Both the position numbers and the translations under genes were made by a program. Below the pieces are notes generated by a model that was given only the letters and a program-made list of their open reading frames with translations, had not been told where the DNA came from and ran no database searches. Shown one piece after another: positions 23,971 to 32,170 of a stretch of DNA of 59,981 nt. Within the stretch, counting starts at the first letter, position 1. Each line of letters opens with the position of its first letter. The stretch is from an archaeon (GTDB lineage: Archaea > Nanobdellota > Nanobdellia > Woesearchaeales > GW2011-AR9): positions 1 to 59,981 of the forward strand of contig JABHRS010000002.1 of NCBI GenBank assembly GCA_018670085.1, in the 5' to 3' direction.

Positions 23971-24777
23971 TTACCCAATATAACTAGCATCACTTCTCTG
24001 GCCTTTACCACCAGCTTGCTGCGCACTTGTTAACTCATTTAGCCACTCTTTAGTTTTAACCAAGACTTCCTTCTCTAATTTAGAAATTTCTTTACTCATT
24101 TTATTTAGTTTAAGACCAAGTTTGTATCTTTTGTTTAAAACCTTTAAAATTTCAGTAGCTCCCTTAACTCCAAGATACATCTGGTGAGCAAATGTTTCAG
24201 CAAGAAGTGCAGCTGCATTAATATTTTTACGTTTAGCAGAACCAAGTAGAACACCACTTACACCAATGATTGGACCAACTACCCCAAAAATCTTAGTTTC
24301 AACCTTCAATGCCTTCTTCTGAAATGTCTTAAGAAAATCTTTATGGTTAGCAGTTGCATAAACTTTTGGTTTTTCTGGCAGAGATTGCAAACCAATTCCA
24401 CCAGTTGTGATTAACTCAGTTACACCAAACTCTTCAGCTAACTTAATCACTTCATCACAAAAAGAATAACAACTCCTCTCATCAATTGGCTGAACGTCAC
24501 CAGTTAAAATTAAAATATCTCTTTTCTTTGGATCTTTAGATTTACGATACCAAAGTTCGATCTTTGGAACCTCAACTAGATTATTTTCATTAATGAAAAC
24601 TGTATGAGGGAATGAATGAGAATAAAAACTTAGTAGAGGTTTAGCTTTAAGTTCTTGAGCCAAAAAATCAATTGCAATTTTACCAACATTTGCAATCCCT
24701 GGAAGACCCTCTATTAAAATTGGCTTATTAAATTTTGGACGCTTTTTTACGTGCCACTGAATTTCCCAAGAAGACAT
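23971..24777 (-). CDS. PAC2-family proteasome assembly chaperone homologue
   Basis: Encodes 268 residues from ATG at 24777; longer frames that overlap the ABC permease are rejected. Family blocks: KPILIEGLPGIANVGKIAIDFL, LILTGDVQPIDERSCYSFCDEV, ITTGGIGLQSLP and GVSGVLLGSAKRKNINAAALLAETF. PAC2 proteins are related to eukaryotic proteasome assembly chaperones. In many archaea the gene follows Nop10; here it has the opposite strand and a Nudix gene between. Confidence 0.93.
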   Translation of the reverse strand: MSSWEIQWHVKKRPKFNKPILIEGLPGIANVGKIAIDFLAQELKAKPLLSFYSHSFPHTVFINENNLVEVPKIELWYRKSKDPKKRDILILTGDVQPIDERSCYSFCDEVIKLAEEFGVTELITTGGIGLQSLPEKPKVYATANHKDFLKTFQKKALKVETKIFGVVGPIIGVSGVLLGSAKRKNINAAALLAETFAHQMYLGVKGATEILKVLNKRYKLGLKLNKMSKEISKLEKEVLVKTKEWLNELTSAQQAGGKGQRSDASYIG

Positions 24778-24826
24778 AATAATTGGAATGGATTTAGTGT
24801 TTAAAAGGTTTGTTGTTTGGTGTTTA

Positions 24827-25594
24827 TTATGTTCTGATACGATAGCCTCTTTTGAATAGCACAACACAAGTACCAAAAAAGAAAACTGTGAGAATGAATA
24901 CTACTAATGCACTGATCCAAAGAGGACTTGTTGTAGTTCCAAAAAATCCATAACGGAATCCGTCAACAATGTAGTAAATTGGGTTTAGTAAAGAGATTGT
25001 TCTAAAAAAAGGAGGTAACATATCAATTGAGTAAAACACGCCACCAAGATAAGTTAAAGGTGTTACAACGAAAGTTGCAAAGACAGACATCTGATCAAAG
25101 CTCTCTGCCCAAAGACCAGTTAGAATTCCTGCGAAAGCAAATAAGAGGATGCTAGCGACCAAGAAGTAGATAATTACTGCGATGTTGACAATGCTCAGCC
25201 CTGCGAAAAGAGATCCGATGATCAAGGTTCCGATTGCAACTAAAGTTGACCTTACCAAACTGCCAGTTGCTAGCGCGATAATGATACTCATATAACTCAT
25301 TGGAGCAACTAAAACTTCTTGGATGTTTCCTTGAAACTTGGAAATGTACAGTGAAGATGAAGTGTTGGAATATGAACTGGAAATAACACCCATCATTATA
25401 AGTCCTGGAAAAATGTATTCCAAATAAGAGACCCCGCCAATACTTGTGATCTTCGATCCTAAACTGTAACCAAAGATTAAGATATAAAGCAGACTAGTTA
25501 TGATTGGTGGCACTATTGTTTGCTTCCAAACCCTTAGCAGCCTGGAGACTTCCCGATTAGTGAATGAAAGAAAAGAGATCATTTCGGAGTTCAT
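24827..25594 (-). CDS. ABC-2 type transporter permease
   Basis: Encodes 255 residues with six hydrophobic segments. NREVSRLLRVWKQTIVPPIITSLLYILIFG and the C-terminal region LGGVFYSIDMLPPFF.TISLLNPIYYIVDGFRYGFFG are hallmarks of the ABC-2 (DrrB/NodJ-like) membrane subunit. It overlaps the ATPase stop by 4 bases, so the two form one exporter. Possible cargo: drugs, lipids or polysaccharides. Confidence 0.93.
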   Translation of the reverse strand: MNSEMISFLSFTNREVSRLLRVWKQTIVPPIITSLLYILIFGYSLGSKITSIGGVSYLEYIFPGLIMMGVISSSYSNTSSSLYISKFQGNIQEVLVAPMSYMSIIIALATGSLVRSTLVAIGTLIIGSLFAGLSIVNIAVIIYFLVASILLFAFAGILTGLWAESFDQMSVFATFVVTPLTYLGGVFYSIDMLPPFFRTISLLNPIYYIVDGFRYGFFGTTTSPLWISALVVFILTVFFFGTCVVLFKRGYRIRT

Positions 25595-26517
25595 TTTTTA
25601 GATTCCCCCTTAGTAAGTTCTACAAAAATATCTTCAAGCTTGGCTTTACTGATCTCAAAAGATTCTGCTTTTGATTTTGTAATTGTTTGAAGTAAGTCTT
25701 TTTGTTTGAATTTTTGGTGATCAAAAATAAACTGCAATGAGGACTTATCGGATCCTAGTGTGGGTTTTTGCCCCATGATTTCCGATGGAACTTTGCTGAT
25801 TTTGCTCTTAAAATGCAAAGTTACAAGGTCTTTTCCAAATTGTTGCATAATATTTTGTTTAGTATCAATTTTGATGATTTTCCCATGATGGATAATTGCA
25901 ACACGATCAGCTAACTCTTCAGCTTCTTCAATATAGTGAGTTGTTAAAAGAATAGTTTTTCCAGCCTTGTTGAACCTTTGCATAGTTTCCCAAATACTTC
26001 TTCGTGATTCAACGTCAACCCCAGCTGTTGGCTCATCTAAGATAAGAATATCAGGATCGTGTAAAAGAGCTCTTGCGATTAATAAACGTCGCTTCATTCC
26101 GCCACTTAGCATTAAAATCTTTGAGTGACGTTTGTTTTCAAGCCCTAACTCTTTTAGGACATGAGTAATTCTGATCTTTCGTTGTTCTTTGGCAATTCCA
26201 AAATACCCAGCATTAAAATCTAAGAATTTTTCGACAATCTCAAATTTGTCCATGTTAAATTCTTGAGGGACTAAACCAATTCTCTTTCTTGCTGATTGGT
26301 AATTTTGACTTACATCGCTGTTAAAGATTTTTACTGTACCACTGGTTTTGTTACTTAGACCAGTTAGAATATTGATAGTAGTTGATTTACCAGCACCGTT
26401 TTGACCTAAGAGTGCAAAGAACTCTCCTTGTTTGATATCAAAAGATATTCCTTTAACGGCTTTTAGTTCAGCGTAGTTCTTGTGCAGATCTTTGATGTGA
26501 ATTGCAGGGGTTGGCAT
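25591..26517 (-). CDS. ABC transporter ATP-binding protein (DrrA-like)
   Basis: Encodes 308 residues. Walker A GQNGAGKST, Q-loop VPQEF, signature MLSGGMKRR, Walker B DILILDEPTAGVD and the switch histidine in LLTTHYIEEAEEL are all intact. The C-terminal 80 residues fit the DrrA-type extension. It partners the downstream permease. A TATA box about 26 bases before the ATG supports the start. Confidence 0.95.
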   Translation of the reverse strand: MPTPAIHIKDLHKNYAELKAVKGISFDIKQGEFFALLGQNGAGKSTTINILTGLSNKTSGTVKIFNSDVSQNYQSARKRIGLVPQEFNMDKFEIVEKFLDFNAGYFGIAKEQRKIRITHVLKELGLENKRHSKILMLSGGMKRRLLIARALLHDPDILILDEPTAGVDVESRRSIWETMQRFNKAGKTILLTTHYIEEAEELADRVAIIHHGKIIKIDTKQNIMQQFGKDLVTLHFKSKISKVPSEIMGQKPTLGSDKSSLQFIFDHQKFKQKDLLQTITKSKAESFEISKAKLEDIFVELTKGESKK

Positions 26518-26637
26518 GTTGATGTTTTTTTGGTGTGGGTTGATAAATGTTGTGATTGTTAGATATTTTTTATTTGATTATTAGAAAAAGTTTATATTAA
26601 GATTTGTTTTTATTATTATATAATTAGAGGTGATTAG

Positions 26638-27234
26638 ATGGCTAAAAAAAAGAATAATGAAAAATTAATTTTCGCAGTTCTATTAATTATTGCAGTAGTT
26701 GGATTATTAGTATTTAGTTCAAAAGAAGCAAGCGTTGAAGAAACAGATGATTTTGAAGATGATGAAATGAATATTGCAGGAGAAGCAACAAGTTTTGCAA
26801 CCAGGAACAAAATTCATCAGTATGAGATTACAGCATATTTTGATAATCTAAGTTCTGAAGCACACTATGTTATCAATGGAGAAAATTCAAGCTCCTTAGG
26901 AAAAGGAGACAGAGATGTTTTATCTACCGGGATAAAAATTAAACAGAATGAAAATCCAGTAGTTCAAGATTGGAGTGGAATGACTGGAACAGACTTCACT
27001 TTGAGAAGAGTTTGTAGTGATATAATGGAAATTAATGTATCATTTATGCACAACGATGGATTTCCACTTTCATTTAATATAAATGGAGAAGATTTCTTAT
27101 TAGATGCAGGATCTAACTTTGTTGATTCATATAGTTCACCTACTGGGTCATTTAGAGTATTGCCAACTCAGGCACACACACAAGGGTATTATGCTGGGAT
27201 CAATTCAATTGGTTTTGAGTTACTTTGTGAGTAA
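26638..27234 (+). CDS. Membrane-anchored extracellular protein with IAGEAT motif
   Basis: Encodes 198 residues. N-terminal KKKNNEK plus a 17-residue hydrophobic helix (LIFAVLLIIAVVGLLVF) form a signal anchor; an acidic linker follows, then NIAGEATS at about residue 46 and a beta-rich exported domain with two cysteines. A perfect ribosome site GAGGTGAT lies 3 bases before the ATG and a TATA box near 26590. No domain is recognised. The IAGEAT motif is shared in type with three other exported proteins in this window. Confidence 0.75.
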   Translation: MAKKKNNEKLIFAVLLIIAVVGLLVFSSKEASVEETDDFEDDEMNIAGEATSFATRNKIHQYEITAYFDNLSSEAHYVINGENSSSLGKGDRDVLSTGIKIKQNENPVVQDWSGMTGTDFTLRRVCSDIMEINVSFMHNDGFPLSFNINGEDFLLDAGSNFVDSYSSPTGSFRVLPTQAHTQGYYAGINSIGFELLCE

Positions 27235-27235
27235 T

Positions 27236-27275
27236 TCTTTTTTTTTGTTTTTTTGTTTTTTATTTTTTTAGTTGT
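27236..27275 (+). terminator. T-rich terminator
   Basis: Runs of 6-9 T separated by G or A directly follow the stop codon at 27234, the usual archaeal termination signal. Confidence 0.6.
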
Positions 27276-27317
27276 TTGAATGTTTTTTCTTAGAGAATTA
27301 TTGTTGGAGAAGTGAAG

Positions 27318-27336
27318 AAAGTGCGAGGGACGAGAC
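27318..27336. repeat. Duplicated copy of the tRNA-Leu 3' end
   Basis: The 19 bases from AAAGTGCGAGGG to GACGAGAC are identical to 27403-27421, the acceptor 3' strand and part of the T-arm of tRNA-Leu. The copies are 85 bases apart, same orientation. Such duplications are typical traces of elements that insert at tRNA 3' ends. Confidence 0.8.
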
Positions 27337-27406
27337 CCTCACCAAATGCAGCAGCATTTGATAGTACATAAGGCATTCACAAAAGTTCAACCTTAAGAAA
27401 AAAAAG

Positions 27407-27490
27407 TGCGAGGGACGAGACTTGAACTCGCGTAGACACTAAGTCACAGCCTCCTCGGGGCTGCCCGTTTGACCACTCCGGCACCCTCGC
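27407..27490 (-). tRNA. tRNA-Leu(GAG), class II, no intron, C at position 33
   Basis: 84 bases. Acceptor stem GCGAGGG (27484-27490) pairs with CCCTCGC (27408-27414); discriminator is A, as expected for Leu (archaeal Ser uses G). D-arm CCG/CGG, anticodon stem CAGCC/GGCTG with loop CCGAGGA, a 15-base variable arm with GAC/GTC stem, and T-arm GCGAG-TTCAAGT-CTCGT. Anticodon GAG reads CUC/CUU. Position 33, almost always U, is C. A TATA-like TTTTTAAG about 33 bases upstream lies inside the overlapping LAGLIDADG gene. No CCA is encoded. Confidence 0.85.
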
Positions 27491-28247
27491 ATGAATACCA
27501 ATTCTCTGGATCTAGTTCCCCACTTAAAAACCTTTTTCTCTGTTTGAGCGTTGTGTAAGGTGGACAGAATCCAAAAGCTTGCCACAGTTGATATTTTGTA
27601 ATATGTTTAGAATTATTAGAACCAATTACCTTGAACCACTGGATCACATGAATGTTCCCACTGACAGTTACATGATAACAAGGTTTTCTATTTTCTTTTT
27701 TACTATTGGTAACCCTAATGTCATTTCTGATTCCCAAAGAGAAGATCATTTTTGATATATCATATGCCAATATTTTTGAAGTAATTCCTATTTTCACTGC
27801 AATTAATCTATGAAACTTGTTGTTAGGTGTTGTGTAATTCTTCTTGCAAAAAACTGACCCATCAGTATCTAATAGACCCCTTAAAAACGCAGTGGAAAAT
27901 TTATGATTATTAATGATCCACTTAGGTACTGGCAGCTCATTCTTCCTACCAATTGGAATCCCTAACTCATGAAGGGCCATTCCAACTTTATTGCTTTGTG
28001 TTGATATTCCAAAAGAAGGATATGGTGGTTTCGAAGTAACTGTAGAAACTTTTCTTCCAATTAAAGGCAGATTAATTTCTTTGGTAAACAAAGGGATAAT
28101 AAAATTTTCATAGTGTTCTCTGTCTCCATTTACATCTCCGCGTAGTTGAAACCTTAGTTGGCCTTTCTTTGTTTTTGTTAATGAACCATCACCAAAAGCC
28201 AAGCCAACTACTTCAGCCATAAGTTCATTTTTAGAAAGAGAAACCAT
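27444..28247 (-). CDS. LAGLIDADG homing endonuclease ending inside tRNA-Leu
   Basis: Encodes 267 residues from ATG at 28247, 24 bases after a TATA box; the longer frame from 28331 runs through the promoter and is rejected. Two LAGLIDADG helices are clear: EVVGLAFGDGSL (residues 12-23) and FLRGLLDTDGSV (121-132), each with its catalytic Asp, so it is a monomeric double-motif enzyme. The last 16 codons (SCEGAGVVKRAAPRRL) are read from the 5' half of tRNA-Leu on the same strand. It is homologous to the gene at 42691-43482, including KYQLWQAFG..PPYTTLKQR near the C-terminus. No intron accompanies it; it is a free-standing tRNA-linked element. Confidence 0.88.
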   Translation of the reverse strand: MVSLSKNELMAEVVGLAFGDGSLTKTKKGQLRFQLRGDVNGDREHYENFIIPLFTKEINLPLIGRKVSTVTSKPPYPSFGISTQSNKVGMALHELGIPIGRKNELPVPKWIINNHKFSTAFLRGLLDTDGSVFCKKNYTTPNNKFHRLIAVKIGITSKILAYDISKMIFSLGIRNDIRVTNSKKENRKPCYHVTVSGNIHVIQWFKVIGSNNSKHITKYQLWQAFGFCPPYTTLKQRKRFLSGELDPENWYSCEGAGVVKRAAPRRL

Positions 28248-28267
28248 ACTGATTGAGGTTTTTGTGA

Positions 28268-28305
28268 TAATATAAATCCTACTCGTGGCTGACCAGTGGG
28301 CAGTG
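28268..28305 (-). promoter_or_regulatory. Promoter of tRNA-Leu-linked endonuclease with CACTG element
   Basis: TATA box (GGATTTATATTA, start of TATAAA on plus at 28271) and, exactly 19 bases further out, the element CACTGCCCACTGGTCA (28290-28305, minus strand). Both parts and their spacing recur before the second LAGLIDADG gene. The element contains two CACTG half-sites. Confidence 0.75.
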
Positions 28306-28336
28306 ACTTTACTCAGAAATATACTGACCAATCACC

Positions 28337-29029
28337 TTAGACAACTACTCCAAAAATTAGACCTACCAAATAACCTAGTGCACCTGCACCAACACCAACT
28401 AACACAATCTCTATCCCAGAATCGATACAGTTACGATGAGTTACAGTTGATTTTCCCATACCCACAGCAAAAAGAACTGCAATTGTCATTCCAATACTGA
28501 TTAACATAATGTTCACAGACTCTCCAAAAAAGAATGGAACGATTGGGAATAAAGAACCAAAAGCGAAAGCAAAAAACATCACAGCAGCATCATGCATTGG
28601 ATGAGAGTTTCCTTTCGGTGAAATATGAAGCTTCTTTTGAATATAATTGATAGCAAAAGTTTCTTTGTTGTGATGTAAAAAATGACGCATCATCGTTGAA
28701 ATTTCATCTGTGTCAAATTGTTCCTTTTTGAGCATAGCCTTCATTTCTTTGCTGGCCTTCTGTGGGTTCTTTGCAACCAACTCTTTTGCCCTTACAACCT
28801 CAGCATCATAAACTTCGCTGACAGATTTGCTTGAAAGGTAAGATCCCGCACTCATACTTAAAGCGCCTGCAAACATGCTTGCAAGCCCGGAAAGAAGTAC
28901 AACACTTGCATTACCAGTTGCAACCCACACAGCTAAAACAATCCCTAAATTAGATACTAAACCATCTTCCATTCCAAAAACTAGTTCACGCATAAAACCT
29001 TTGAGCCCATCAAGCATCTTTTGTTTCAT
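28337..29029 (-). CDS. VIT1/CCC1-family metal transporter
   Basis: Encodes 230 residues. The N-terminus RELVFGMEDGLVSNLGIVLAV is the VIT1/CCC1 hallmark, followed by GALSMSAGSYLSSKS, a cytoplasmic helical segment (residues about 75-135, where the metal-binding domain lies in plant VIT1), and three more membrane helices. The family moves Fe(II)/Mn(II) out of the cytosol. GAGGTA precedes the ATG. It is upstream of the endonuclease gene on the same strand. Confidence 0.92.
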   Translation of the reverse strand: MKQKMLDGLKGFMRELVFGMEDGLVSNLGIVLAVWVATGNASVVLLSGLASMFAGALSMSAGSYLSSKSVSEVYDAEVVRAKELVAKNPQKASKEMKAMLKKEQFDTDEISTMMRHFLHHNKETFAINYIQKKLHISPKGNSHPMHDAAVMFFAFAFGSLFPIVPFFFGESVNIMLISIGMTIAVLFAVGMGKSTVTHRNCIDSGIEIVLVGVGAGALGYLVGLIFGVVV

Positions 29030-29040
29030 TATTACCTCAG

Positions 29041-29400
29041 ATTAAATTATTGTGGCCTGCGTCCCATTGCCGGAATATTGAGCTTAATTTGCGAATTTTC
29101 ACAAACATTTTGGCAACGCGTAGCATTCCAAAATTGTGGTGCAGTGAAATAAAGTAGCCCGGCCTGACCTTTGCCACAATAATTTTTTGATTACTAAATA
29201 AATAACAAAATGAAAACCTTGCCTTTGGCATCGGGGCGAAGCAGAGAAAAATTGCATTGGCAATTTTTGAGCTTGGTTAGTACCAAACAACGGGTTCCAC
29301 TTCTCAACTTCGCATAAATGCTCAGGTCGAAAGTGTTAGCTCTTTCGAATTTAACTTGGCTCCTGCACAGACGCCCCCGAAATGTTTTTCACTTTGTTAA
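29041..29400. other. GC-richer noncoding block with many hairpins, unidentified
   Basis: About 360 bases between two minus-strand genes stand out by higher GC and dense complementary segments: AAAAATTGC/GCAATTTTT (29247-29268), CGAAAG/CTTTCG (29328-29347), ATTATTGTGGC (29046-29056) with GCCACAATAAT (29173-29183). In AT-rich archaea such blocks are often structured RNA genes. I looked for RNase P and SRP RNA signatures on both strands and did not find them. A small mobile repeat is the other option. Short open frames here lack ribosome sites and are not called. Confidence 0.4.
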
Positions 29401-29415
29401 CATTGTAGATGATGA

Positions 29416-29694
29416 TTAAGTTTGAACTACAGTACAAGCTCCTTGTACACACTTAGCAACAGCTTGACCACAATCCATGGTTCCTGGTTGACAATCAGCA
29501 GTACAAAGCATTCCTTGACAGTTTGGAGCATAATCATTGTTTACAGCAGAGTCAGAATGACAACATAAAGCTGCAGTACAATCAGTATCAGCTTCACAAG
29601 CAAGTTCTGGTGCAACTGGTGCTACAGAAGCACAAGAGATTAAGATACTAGAAACTGCGAGAATAGTTAGTAATAGTAGAATTTTTGTGTTCAT
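29416..29694 (-). CDS. Cys-rich lipoprotein
   Basis: Encodes 92 residues. The signal peptide LLLLLTILAVSSILISC ends in a lipobox (LISC), so the mature protein would start at a lipidated Cys. The mature part has ten further cysteines (CEADTDC, LCCHSD, MLCTADC, MDCG, KCVQGACTVV) and must be disulfide-bonded outside the cell. GAGGTA lies before the ATG. Ligand and role are unknown. Confidence 0.8.
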   Translation of the reverse strand: MNTKILLLLTILAVSSILISCASVAPVAPELACEADTDCTAALCCHSDSAVNNDYAPNCQGMLCTADCQPGTMDCGQAVAKCVQGACTVVQT

Positions 29695-29754
29695 TTTTTT
29701 ACCTCATAAATTATTGATTTTTGAAAACCATATTGATAATTAATTAATTATTAT

Positions 29755-31065
29755 TCAATTAGTAAAATCTTCTGAGTATTTAATCTTTTCATTTATTTCT
29801 CCACGCAGATTAGTTTGCATGAGCTCTTTAACTTGATCTTTGTCAGCTTCGTTTGCTAAAAGCCATGAAAGTTTGATATGCGCAGTCTCAGTTAACATAT
29901 CTTTTCCAAAAATTACTCCGATCTCAACTAACCTTCGACAGTTAGAATAAATAAATGGATGGACAGCACCATAGATACATTGAGAAGTTAAAACCACAAC
30001 TCCACCTTCTTGAATGAAGTTCTTCAACTCCTCATAAATTGCTTGATGTTCAGGAGTGTTTGTTGGAGCTTGACCAATACCAGTTCCTTCTAAAACTAAA
30101 CCCTTGTAACCCTTCTTGCGAAATACTTCAAAGACATCAACAAACATGTTAGGATGAGTTTTAAGCAACCCAACCTTATCTTCCATTTGCTCTTTGAAAA
30201 TTACTTCTCCTTTTCTTTCTGAAAGTTTATTGTAATCTTTTAAAAATGAAATTTCTCCTTTTGGATAAGAAATCCTGGCAATTGGTGAATCATTAATTGC
30301 CTTAAAGGCATCACGTCTGGAAGTATGCATCTTTCGAGTCTTAGTTGCAGGTAAGATCACACAAGAATCATCATCTGCATGTTCATGCATACAAATTCCA
30401 ACACCTACAAAATCTGTTTGAGAGATGAATTTTGATGCTGAGATTAAATTCATAGCAGCATCGCTACTTCCACGGTCACTTGATCTTTGAGAACCTACAA
30501 GAATTACTGGAACTGGTAAATTTTCACACATAAAAGATAAGGCAGATGCAGTAATTGCCAAAGTGTCAGTTCCATGACCAATAATAATTCCATCACAACC
30601 TTCACGAATTTCTTTTTTGATAGCATGAGTTAATTTTCGATAATTTGAAAAACGAATATCTTCTGACATCATGTTAGAAACTAATCTGGCTTTTATATTA
30701 GCAATTTTTTCTAATTCAGGAACCATCCTGAGTAAATCTTCTACCTCAAACAAAGCAACCACACCACCAGTTTTGTAATCAACCTTACTTGCAATAGTTC
30801 CACCAGTATGTAAAATAGAAATTTTTGGTAAGTTTTTATTTTTAGGAACTTGAGATTGCTTTGATTCTTTTGAACTCTCTTTAGCTTTTTTAATTAATTT
30901 TAAATCTTTGATATCTTTGTTTTCAAATCCAACATTGTAGCCAGTTGAAAGTTTAATGATAGTTACAGCTTCTTTACTACTTGGCATGATAATCCCAGCT
31001 TCAGTGTGATTATCATTAAGTGTAATTTTTACAGAGTCACCAGGATTTGTTTTTATTAAAGCCAT
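29755..31065 (-). CDS. gatD: Glutamyl-tRNA(Gln) amidotransferase subunit D
   Basis: Encodes 436 residues. An N-terminal small beta-barrel (GDSVKITLNDNHTEAGIIMPSS) precedes an L-asparaginase-like domain with catalytic ILHTGGTIAS, GCDGIIIGHGTDT, ILVGSQRSSDRGSSD and VVLTSQC. With GatE it converts Glu-tRNA(Gln) to Gln-tRNA(Gln), the archaeal route; GatE is not in this window. A TATA box lies just under 30 bases upstream. Confidence 0.97.
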   Translation of the reverse strand: MALIKTNPGDSVKITLNDNHTEAGIIMPSSKEAVTIIKLSTGYNVGFENKDIKDLKLIKKAKESSKESKQSQVPKNKNLPKISILHTGGTIASKVDYKTGGVVALFEVEDLLRMVPELEKIANIKARLVSNMMSEDIRFSNYRKLTHAIKKEIREGCDGIIIGHGTDTLAITASALSFMCENLPVPVILVGSQRSSDRGSSDAAMNLISASKFISQTDFVGVGICMHEHADDDSCVILPATKTRKMHTSRRDAFKAINDSPIARISYPKGEISFLKDYNKLSERKGEVIFKEQMEDKVGLLKTHPNMFVDVFEVFRKKGYKGLVLEGTGIGQAPTNTPEHQAIYEELKNFIQEGGVVVLTSQCIYGAVHPFIYSNCRRLVEIGVIFGKDMLTETAHIKLSWLLANEADKDQVKELMQTNLRGEINEKIKYSEDFTN

Positions 31066-31175
31066 ATTGGTTATTATTTTAGTCTTTGTTTAAATATATT
31101 ATGCACATCTTTAAAGAATAATTAGAAATTATTTGATTTGAATTAAAAACAAGAAAGAAAAGAGAATATTATGTT

Positions 31176-32075
31176 TTATGGTGCAGATGTTGTAGGGTCT
31201 TGTTCATCAACAAAGAAATCATCAAATCCCATATCTGATTCTTGCCCTTCTGAAGGGTTAGGATCACCATTATTTGATTTACCTGAGGAATCCCTTAATA
31301 TAGTTAGAGATTCATCATCACTTAAAGTATCAATGGCATCATCATTTAAGGTACCAATATCAGCATCAATACCAGTATCAACATTTTTTTCTGTTGAATT
31401 TCTTCGATAATTTGCAGGTATTGCTGATAAGCTTGATGGAAGAGTCATCATAAATGCTGGAAAACCGTAAGCAGTTAGATGTCTTTTTTTACTTGACCCA
31501 TGGAATGGATGCATGTTAGCTAGATAATCTTCCCAATCCTCTTGGTCAGTAAAGTCAGTGTTAAGTTTAAACCGTTTAAAATCACGTTTATTGGCTCGCA
31601 TGATCATATTTTCACGAAACCTTGCTGGAAAATTATTGTTGCCTTCATCAACTGCACTTGGAACAATTGTATAAGATGAACCTAAAACATATTTTGCGGT
31701 TTGCAAGACTCGTGGCATCCCAGTTTTATCTGCTACAACATAAATTCTCTTTGCGCCAAGTTCCTCTAAAATTGGCTGAGAGTAAACAAAATTTGCGATA
31801 GTATCAAGTGATTCAGGCTCAATGAATAATTGACTTTTTAATATTCCTTTGTCTTCTAGACAATTGGCCATTTGATATGCTTCAGCATCTGATGGACTTG
31901 GCTTTTTATCTTCAGGGATTAAACCACTACAATAACCAGAAAGGATAGCTCTGGCACCACCAATTCTAGTATACCTTAACTGCTGCATTAAGTCAAATGT
32001 GCGTTCACTTCTTGCTCTTAAAAGCGGGTCTTCCCCACCCAAAGTTAGAATTGCATCGATTATTTGATATGACAT
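31176..32075 (-). CDS. YdcF/DUF218-like protein with acidic C-terminal tail
   Basis: Encodes 299 residues. Residues 1-135 match DUF218 (YdcF/SanA/ElyC): DAILTLGGEDPLLRARSERTF, ARAILSGYCSG, AYQMANCLEDKGI, FIEPESLDTIANF and IYVVADKTGMPRVLQTA. The family has a Rossmann-like fold and is linked to envelope or nucleotide-like substrates; no member of this branch is well understood. From about residue 225 the tail is low-complexity, Asp/Ser-rich and probably disordered. TATA box 25 bases upstream. No membrane anchor is seen, unlike SanA. Confidence 0.75.
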   Translation of the reverse strand: MSYQIIDAILTLGGEDPLLRARSERTFDLMQQLRYTRIGGARAILSGYCSGLIPEDKKPSPSDAEAYQMANCLEDKGILKSQLFIEPESLDTIANFVYSQPILEELGAKRIYVVADKTGMPRVLQTAKYVLGSSYTIVPSAVDEGNNNFPARFRENMIMRANKRDFKRFKLNTDFTDQEDWEDYLANMHPFHGSSKKRHLTAYGFPAFMMTLPSSLSAIPANYRRNSTEKNVDTGIDADIGTLNDDAIDTLSDDESLTILRDSSGKSNNGDPNPSEGQESDMGFDDFFVDEQDPTTSAP

Positions 32076-32170
32076 AAATAGTATTTTTTTGAGTTTCCTA
32101 TAAAAATATTTAGCTACTAGATAGTAGAATTGACTTGATTAATTTAGAGTTGGAATTATTATGCCTATAT

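Noticed and set aside
28247..28331. Longer N-terminus of the tRNA-Leu-linked endonuclease
   Set aside because: It would read through the TATA box and the CACTG element that are conserved before the second endonuclease gene; the ATG at 28247 has the same TATA distance as that gene.
29037..29290. Two overlapping 60-codon minus-strand frames
   Set aside because: Low-quality protein composition, no ribosome site, and they lie in the hairpin-rich block that looks noncoding.
29041..29400. RNase P RNA or SRP RNA
   Set aside because: No GGAAAGTCC-type conserved region and no proper SRP helix 8 motif; a CAGGTCGAAAGT stretch is similar to the SRP loop but does not form the flanking stem.
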